Origin: Prevotella sp.
Lineage (GTDB): Bacteria > Bacteroidota > Bacteroidia > Bacteroidales > Bacteroidaceae
Length of the DNA stretch: 9,731 nucleotides
Direction of reading: 5' to 3'
NCBI GenBank assembly: GCA_017424205.1
Contig: JAFPAS010000297.1
Coordinates: forward strand, 1-9,731
A program made the position numbers and the translations under genes. This document shows positions 4,971-9,731 of the stretch, one piece after another. Position 1 is the stretch's first letter; every line of letters begins with the position of its first letter. The notes under the pieces are model-generated. The model did no database searches and was not told the DNA's origin. It worked only from the letters and a program-made list of their open reading frames with translations.

Positions 4971-7970
4971 ATGCAAAACAAAGGAATTGTAATCGTTACA
5001 GCTGTCCTCCTGACGCTGGCTAGCATCTTCTACCTTTCGTTCTCTGTAGCTACAAGCTACTATGACAGCAAGGCAAGCAAGATCGAAGACCAAATCGCAC
5101 AGCAGGACTACAAGGATTCAGTGAAGTATCTTGGCGTTTACACCTACCAGAAGTGTCTCGAGACACAGATCGGTCTTGGTCTTGACCTCAAGGGAGGTAT
5201 GAACGTGATACTTGAAATCTCAGTACCTGACGTAATCGAGGTGCTCGCTGACCACAAGACAGACGCTGCCTTCGTAAAGTCAATGGCAGAGGCAAAGAAA
5301 GAAGAAGAGTCAAGTCAGTCTGACTTCATCTCTCTCTTCATTAAGGCTTATCAGAAGAATGCTCCAGGACATCGTCTTGCTGAAATCTTCGCAACACAGC
5401 AGCTGAAGGGCAAAGTTTCTACACAGAGCACAGACAAGGAAGTTGAGGAAGCTCTCCGTGCAGAAGTTCAGGCTGCTATCGACAACTCATTCAATGTAGT
5501 ACGTAACCGTATTGACAAGTTTGGTGTTGTTCAGCCTAACATTCAGAAGCTCGAAGGACAGGAAGGACGTATCATGGTTGAAATGCCAGGCGTTCGCGAG
5601 CCAGAGCGTGTTCGTAAGCTCCTCCAGGGTTCAGCTAACCTTGAATTCTGGGAGACATACAACTCTCAGGAGGTTATACCATACCTCTCACAGCTCGACC
5701 AGCGCATCGCTAACATCGCAACAGAGCAGGTTGACTCTGTAAAGGCTGAGGCTGCAGAAGCTGCTCCAGCTGACACAGCAAAGGCTGCAGAACAGCCTAA
5801 GTTCCAGATTAAGAAGGAAGAGGCTAACGCAGCTGGTGTTGCAGCACAGGCAGGTAAGTCTACAGAAGAGCAGATTGAAGAGGCTAAGAAGCGTAATCCA
5901 CTCTTCGCAGTGCTTCAGCCAACAGGTGCTGGCAGCCTTTCTCTCGTAGCTTATGCTAACGCACGTGATACTGCTTACATCAACGGTATACTCAACTCAC
6001 CAGAAGCAAAGCAGATTATTCCTTCTGACTGCAAGCTCCTTTGGAGCGCTAAGCCAGCAGACGGCATCGACGCAAAGAATATTTTCGAACTCCATGCACT
6101 CAAGGTTACAACAGCCAACGGACGTGCTCCGCTGGAGGGTGACGTAATCGTAGACGCTCATGATGAGTTTGATAACTTCAACCGTCCATGCGTTTCTATG
6201 CAGATGAACTCTGAAGGCGCTCGCCTCTGGGCACAGCTGACAAAGGCAAACGTTGGCAAGGCTGTTGCTATCGTACTCGACGGAGTAGTTTACTCTGCGC
6301 CACGCGTAAACAGCGAGATTGAGGGTGGTAACTCACAGATTTCTGGCAACTTCACTATCGAAGATACAAAAGACTTGGCTAACACTCTGAAGTCAGGCCG
6401 TATGCCTGCTCCTGCACGCATCGTTCAGGAAGAAGTAGTTGGTCCTACACTCGGTGCTCAGTCTATCCAGCAGGGTCTTACATCATTCGTAATCGCTTTC
6501 ATAGTGCTCTGTCTCTATATGATTATGATGTACGGCTTCGTTCCTGGTATGATGGCTAACAGCGCTCTTATCGTTAACCTCTTCTTCACAGGTGGTATCC
6601 TCGCTTCGTTCCAGTCAGCACTCACAATGCCTGGTATCGCAGGTATCGTGCTTACACTCGGTACAGCGGTTGATGCTAACGTGCTTATCTACGAGCGTAT
6701 TAAGGAAGAGTTGCGCAAGGGTCTGAACCTCAAGGAGGCTCTCCGTGCTGGTTACAGCAACGCCTTCTCTGCTATCTTCGACTCTAACCTCACTTCACTC
6801 ATCACAGGTGTAATCCTTCTGACCATCGGTACAGGTCCTATCAAGGGCTTCGCTACAACATGGATCATTGGTATCTTCTGCTCATTCTTCACAGCTGTGT
6901 TCCTCACACGTATCGTTTACGAGAACCGTCTGAACAAGAACAAGTGGATGAACCTCACATTCGTGACAGGTGTAAGCAAGAACTTGCTGCAGAACACCAA
7001 GTTCCACTTCATGTCAATCTACAAGCGCAGCTACACAATCTACGGCATCGCAGCACTCATATTCGTGATTTCATTCTGCGTACGCGGTCTGTCACGCTCA
7101 ATCGACTTCACTGGTGGACGTAACTATGTTGTGACATTCGAGAAGTCAGTAGAGCCAGAGCAGGTACGTGAGGCACTTGAGGGAGCTTTCGAGGGATATA
7201 ACGCTACAGCGCTTGCTCTCGGTACTGACGGCAAGACAATCCGTGTTTCAACAAACTACAAGATTGAGTCTAACGACCCATCAGCAGATGATGAGGCAGA
7301 GACAATCCTCTATAACGCACTCAAGAAGGCAGAACTTATCAACCAGCCAAATGTAGACGTATTCAAGAACCCTGACCTCCGCGAGGGTGGTTCAATCATC
7401 TCTTCTACAAAGGTGGGTCCTTCTGTAGCTGAGGATATCACTTATGGTGCTATCGTTTCAGTTATCGTAGCGCTTATCGCAATCTTCCTCTACATCCTGC
7501 TCCGCTTCCGCAACGTAGCGTTCTCAGTAGGTTCTGTAGTGGCACTTGGATTTGATGCTCTCGTTGTAATCGGTCTCTACTCACTCCTGTATGATATTCT
7601 CCCATTCTCACTCGAGATTGACCAGACATTCATCGGTGCTATCCTTACTGTGATTGGTTACTCTATCAACGATAAGGTGGTAGTATTCGACCGTATCCGT
7701 GAGAACCTCAAGCTGCATCCAAAGCAGGATCTGCAGGTGACATTCAACTCATCTATCAACCAGACTCTTGCTCGTACAGTTAATACATCACTCTCTACAC
7801 TCATCGTTCTCTTGTGTATCTTTATCCTTGGTGGTAACAGCATACGCAGCTTCTCATTCGCGATGATTCTTGGTGTAGTATTCGGTACACTCTCTTCAAT
7901 CTTCGTTGCTGCTCCTACAGCATACCTCACACTCGGTAGAAAGATTAAGGAGAATGTTGCAGAGAAATAA
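4971..7970 (+). CDS. secDF: Fused protein-export membrane protein SecDF
   Basis: A 999-residue natural fusion of SecD and SecF. These accessory subunits of the Sec translocon use the proton gradient to help pull secreted proteins across the inner membrane. The SecD half starts with a membrane helix (about 5-27) and the GLDLKGG motif (70-76), followed by the large periplasmic P1 domain. A membrane bundle (about 503-650) carries TLGTAVDANVLIYERI with Asp568. The SecF half starts near 687, with DFTGG at 712-716 and a bundle (about 822-985) carrying GYSINDKVVVFDRI with Asn900-Asp901. Inside P1, residues about 255-310 form an Ala/Glu/Lys-rich low-complexity insert with no counterpart in E. coli SecD that I know of. 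Codon use is strongly biased (ACA for Thr, CTC/CTT for Leu), suggesting high expression. It has its own promoter and terminator. The ATG at 4971 immediately precedes the signal-anchor helix. Confidence 0.97.
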   Translation: MQNKGIVIVTAVLLTLASIFYLSFSVATSYYDSKASKIEDQIAQQDYKDSVKYLGVYTYQKCLETQIGLGLDLKGGMNVILEISVPDVIEVLADHKTDAAFVKSMAEAKKEEESSQSDFISLFIKAYQKNAPGHRLAEIFATQQLKGKVSTQSTDKEVEEALRAEVQAAIDNSFNVVRNRIDKFGVVQPNIQKLEGQEGRIMVEMPGVREPERVRKLLQGSANLEFWETYNSQEVIPYLSQLDQRIANIATEQVDSVKAEAAEAAPADTAKAAEQPKFQIKKEEANAAGVAAQAGKSTEEQIEEAKKRNPLFAVLQPTGAGSLSLVAYANARDTAYINGILNSPEAKQIIPSDCKLLWSAKPADGIDAKNIFELHALKVTTANGRAPLEGDVIVDAHDEFDNFNRPCVSMQMNSEGARLWAQLTKANVGKAVAIVLDGVVYSAPRVNSEIEGGNSQISGNFTIEDTKDLANTLKSGRMPAPARIVQEEVVGPTLGAQSIQQGLTSFVIAFIVLCLYMIMMYGFVPGMMANSALIVNLFFTGGILASFQSALTMPGIAGIVLTLGTAVDANVLIYERIKEELRKGLNLKEALRAGYSNAFSAIFDSNLTSLITGVILLTIGTGPIKGFATTWIIGIFCSFFTAVFLTRIVYENRLNKNKWMNLTFVTGVSKNLLQNTKFHFMSIYKRSYTIYGIAALIFVISFCVRGLSRSIDFTGGRNYVVTFEKSVEPEQVREALEGAFEGYNATALALGTDGKTIRVSTNYKIESNDPSADDEAETILYNALKKAELINQPNVDVFKNPDLREGGSIISSTKVGPSVAEDITYGAIVSVIVALIAIFLYILLRFRNVAFSVGSVVALGFDALVVIGLYSLLYDILPFSLEIDQTFIGAILTVIGYSINDKVVVFDRIRENLKLHPKQDLQVTFNSSINQTLARTVNTSLSTLIVLLCIFILGGNSIRSFSFAMILGVVFGTLSSIFVAAPTAYLTLGRKIKENVAEK

Positions 7971-8004
7971 TTCTCATCGAGTAATATAACATGTAACATA
8001 TCGT

Positions 8005-8036
8005 TAAGGGCTATCGCTAACAGGCGGTAGCCCTTA
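8005..8036 (+). terminator. Terminator after secDF
   Basis: A 13-pair stem with one wobble pair, TAAGGGCTATCGC (8005-8017) with GCGGTAGCCCTTA (8024-8036), encloses a six-base loop. It starts 35 bases after the secDF stop. The T-run that follows is weak (TTCTATTC), but the stem is strong and correctly placed, so it probably ends the secDF transcript. Confidence 0.8.
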
Positions 8037-8143
8037 TTCTATTCAGTGAATCACAGCCGCCTGGATATTAACGGCTTTATTTAATGCAATAGAGACATAC
8101 GACAGTGAAAGTAAAGGCACAAATAGGACAAAATGTGCAAAAG

Positions 8144-8159
8144 AATATCATAATATCAT
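8144..8159. repeat. Tandem AATATCAT repeat upstream of the acyl-CoA synthetase gene
   Basis: Two adjacent perfect copies of AATATCAT (8144-8151 and 8152-8159) lie about 50 bases upstream of the -7 box. The position would suit a regulator site, but an A/T-rich spacer can produce this by chance. The rest of the spacer at 8037-8260 holds no gene; it contains only a weak AGCCG/CGGCT hairpin (8055-8076) followed by T-rich sequence. Confidence 0.25.
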
Positions 8160-8211
8160 CAATTTGTAAAACTTTATTAATCAAGAGTATACGAGTGTCA
8201 TAAATATTTAT

Positions 8212-8219
8212 TAACTTTG
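8212..8219 (+). promoter_or_regulatory. -7 box of the acyl-CoA synthetase promoter
   Basis: TAACTTTG followed by CACG is identical over 12 bases to the secDF element and matches TAnnTTTG. No TTTG -33 box is found at the expected distance. The inferred start near 8226 leaves an A/T-rich leader of about 35 bases before the ATG at 8260. Confidence 0.65.
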
Positions 8220-8259
8220 CACGGTAAAGTTTAATTTAATAGTCAATAGACAACAAAAA

Positions 8260-9731
8260 ATGAAGAAAACGTTAGTTGATCTGTTCGAGGAATCCGTAAG
8301 GAAATACCCTAAGAACACCTTCCTACTCGAGAAGACAGGCAAGAAGTTTGAGCCTACAACATACGAGGAGGTACATGAGAAAGTATACAAGTTAGGCGCA
8401 GGCCTTCAGGCTTTAGGCGTAAAGAAGGGCGATACAATGGCTCTTCTTAGCGAGGGATGCAACATGTGGATTATTGGTGAGCTCTCAATGTTCTACGCTG
8501 GAGCAGTTAATGTGCCTCTCTCTATCAAGCTCGAGGAAAGCAATGATTTGCTCTTCCGTCTTATCCATGGTGATGTTAAGTATATCATGGTGTCAGGCAC
8601 ACAGCTGAAGAAGATTCGCCTTATTAAGGACCAGTTGCCAGAGGTGAAGCAGATTATCGTTCTGAACGAGCAGGAAACATACGAAGAGCGTGAAATCGCA
8701 GTAAGCGAAGTTATGGCTATGGGTGAGAAATTCCTTGCAGAACATACAATGGAAGAATTCCTCGCTGTGGCACAGTCTATACAGAACGACGACAACGCTA
8801 CTATCACATACACCAGCGGAACTACAGCAGACCCAAAGGGTGTTGTGCTTACACACCGCAACTATACATCAAATGTAGAGCAGTCGCTCACACTTATAGA
8901 TATCAACCAGCACTGGCGCACACTCATCATCCTGCCGCTTGACCACTGTTTCGCACACGTTGTAGGCTTCTATATCATGATGTCACAGGGTGCAACAGTA
9001 GCTACAGTACAGGTAGGTCGCACTCCGCTGGAGACACTCAAGAACATCCCATTGAACATAAAGGAGGTGAAGCCACACTTCATCCTTTCTGTTCCTGCTA
9101 TTGCAAAGACATTCAAGAAGAATGTAGAGAATGCTATACGTGCAAAGGGTGAAACAACTGTTAAGCTTTTCAATATAGGTATGAAGGTTCGTCAGCTGTA
9201 TTTTGGCGACAGCAACCTTGACTCTAAGGGATGGCGCATCATTCTTAAGCCTGTTGTAGCACTCTTCGATAAGCTTATCTTCAGCAAGGTTCGCGACAAT
9301 TTCGGTGGCGAGTTGAAGTTCTTCGTAGGTGGCGGTGCATTGCTCGACAAGGAACTGCAGAAGTTCTACATCGGCATCGGTATACCTATGTTCCAGGGTT
9401 ATGGTCTTTCAGAGGCTACACCAGTGCTCTCTTCTAACGGTCCGGAGAAATATCGTTTCGGTTCAAGCGGTAAGCTTGTTCAGCCACTTGAGTTGAAGAT
9501 TTGCGATAGCGACGGCAAGGAACTGCCATTAGGCGAGCAGGGCGAAATCGTTGTTAAGGGCGAGAACGTCATGGCTGGCTACTGGAAGAATCCAGAGGCT
9601 ACAGCAGAAACCGTTAAGGATGGCTGGCTTTACACTGGCGACCTCGGTTATATGACAGCAGAGGGACTGCTCTATGTTAAGGGACGTTTCAAGAGTCTTC
9701 TTATCTCAAGCGACGGTGAGAAATATTCTCC
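8260..9731 (+). CDS. Long-chain acyl-CoA synthetase, AMP-binding family (3' end cut off by window edge)
   Basis: An adenylate-forming enzyme that activates a fatty acid with ATP and joins it to coenzyme A; it is expected in the cytoplasm, probably membrane-associated. The window shows 490 residues plus two bases of the next codon; such enzymes are usually about 550-650 residues, so the C-terminal subdomain is mostly missing. Visible motifs are the ATP-binding loop YTSGTTADPKG (184-194), YGLSEATP (381-388), GWLYTGDLG (455-463) with Asp461, and the hinge KGRFKSLLISSDGEKYS (474-490). In the first motif an Ala-Asp pair replaces the common Gly-x, which I recall as normal in Bacteroidetes homologues. 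The ATG at 8260 is preceded by an A-rich leader and a -7 box. A long-chain fatty acid substrate is likely from overall family resemblance, but chain length cannot be read directly. Confidence 0.93.
   Translation, partial: MKKTLVDLFEESVRKYPKNTFLLEKTGKKFEPTTYEEVHEKVYKLGAGLQALGVKKGDTMALLSEGCNMWIIGELSMFYAGAVNVPLSIKLEESNDLLFRLIHGDVKYIMVSGTQLKKIRLIKDQLPEVKQIIVLNEQETYEEREIAVSEVMAMGEKFLAEHTMEEFLAVAQSIQNDDNATITYTSGTTADPKGVVLTHRNYTSNVEQSLTLIDINQHWRTLIILPLDHCFAHVVGFYIMMSQGATVATVQVGRTPLETLKNIPLNIKEVKPHFILSVPAIAKTFKKNVENAIRAKGETTVKLFNIGMKVRQLYFGDSNLDSKGWRIILKPVVALFDKLIFSKVRDNFGGELKFFVGGGALLDKELQKFYIGIGIPMFQGYGLSEATPVLSSNGPEKYRFGSSGKLVQPLELKICDSDGKELPLGEQGEIVVKGENVMAGYWKNPEATAETVKDGWLYTGDLGYMTAEGLLYVKGRFKSLLISSDGEKYS

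Noticed and set aside
8493..8861. 122-codon minus-strand frame inside the acyl-CoA synthetase gene
   Set aside because: It is antisense to the ATP-binding core of a confident gene; its Ser/Cys-rich product is typical of shadow frames.

Overview
The window looks like ordinary chromosome from a member of the Bacteroidales, most likely Prevotella or a close relative. Four lines of evidence support this. Promoter-like boxes match the Bacteroidetes -7 consensus TAnnTTTG. Leaders are A-rich and lack Shine-Dalgarno sequences. SecD and SecF are fused into one protein of 999 residues. An HU gene lies next to a rhomboid protease and a membrane-anchored EEP-family protein. The genus is an inference from this style and from recalled gene order, not from a search.

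Layout. Positions 1-1791 (minus strand) hold a two-gene hexuronate catabolism unit: an SDR-type D-mannonate oxidoreductase, then uxuA, which runs off the left edge. Together they would convert fructuronate to mannonate and then to 2-keto-3-deoxygluconate. A strong intrinsic terminator (1871-1909) separates this unit from an upstream HU gene (1937-2206, minus), which has a nearly textbook Bacteroidetes promoter. Diverging from HU on the plus strand are a rhomboid intramembrane protease (2410-3342) and, after an unusual 410-base gene-free spacer, a three-helix membrane-anchored endonuclease/exonuclease/phosphatase-fold protein (3753-4829). Next come the stand-alone secDF gene (4971-7970) with its own promoter and terminator, and the start of a long-chain acyl-CoA synthetase gene (8260 to the right edge), also with its own promoter.

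How the genes relate. The uxu pair is a sugar-acid degradation operon. Rhomboid, the EEP protein and SecDF all act in or across the inner membrane, and the acyl-CoA synthetase activates fatty acids. I see no sign that they form one system. No tRNA, rRNA, insertion sequence, CRISPR array or phage gene was recognised.

The least explained stretch is 3343-3752. It has no convincing gene but contains several inverted repeats, ending in a long imperfect hairpin (3685-3736) only 16 bases before the start codon of the EEP gene. This is the best candidate in the window for an undescribed regulatory RNA element, though it could be a plain terminator or chance pairing. I did not find a convincing new multi-gene system.
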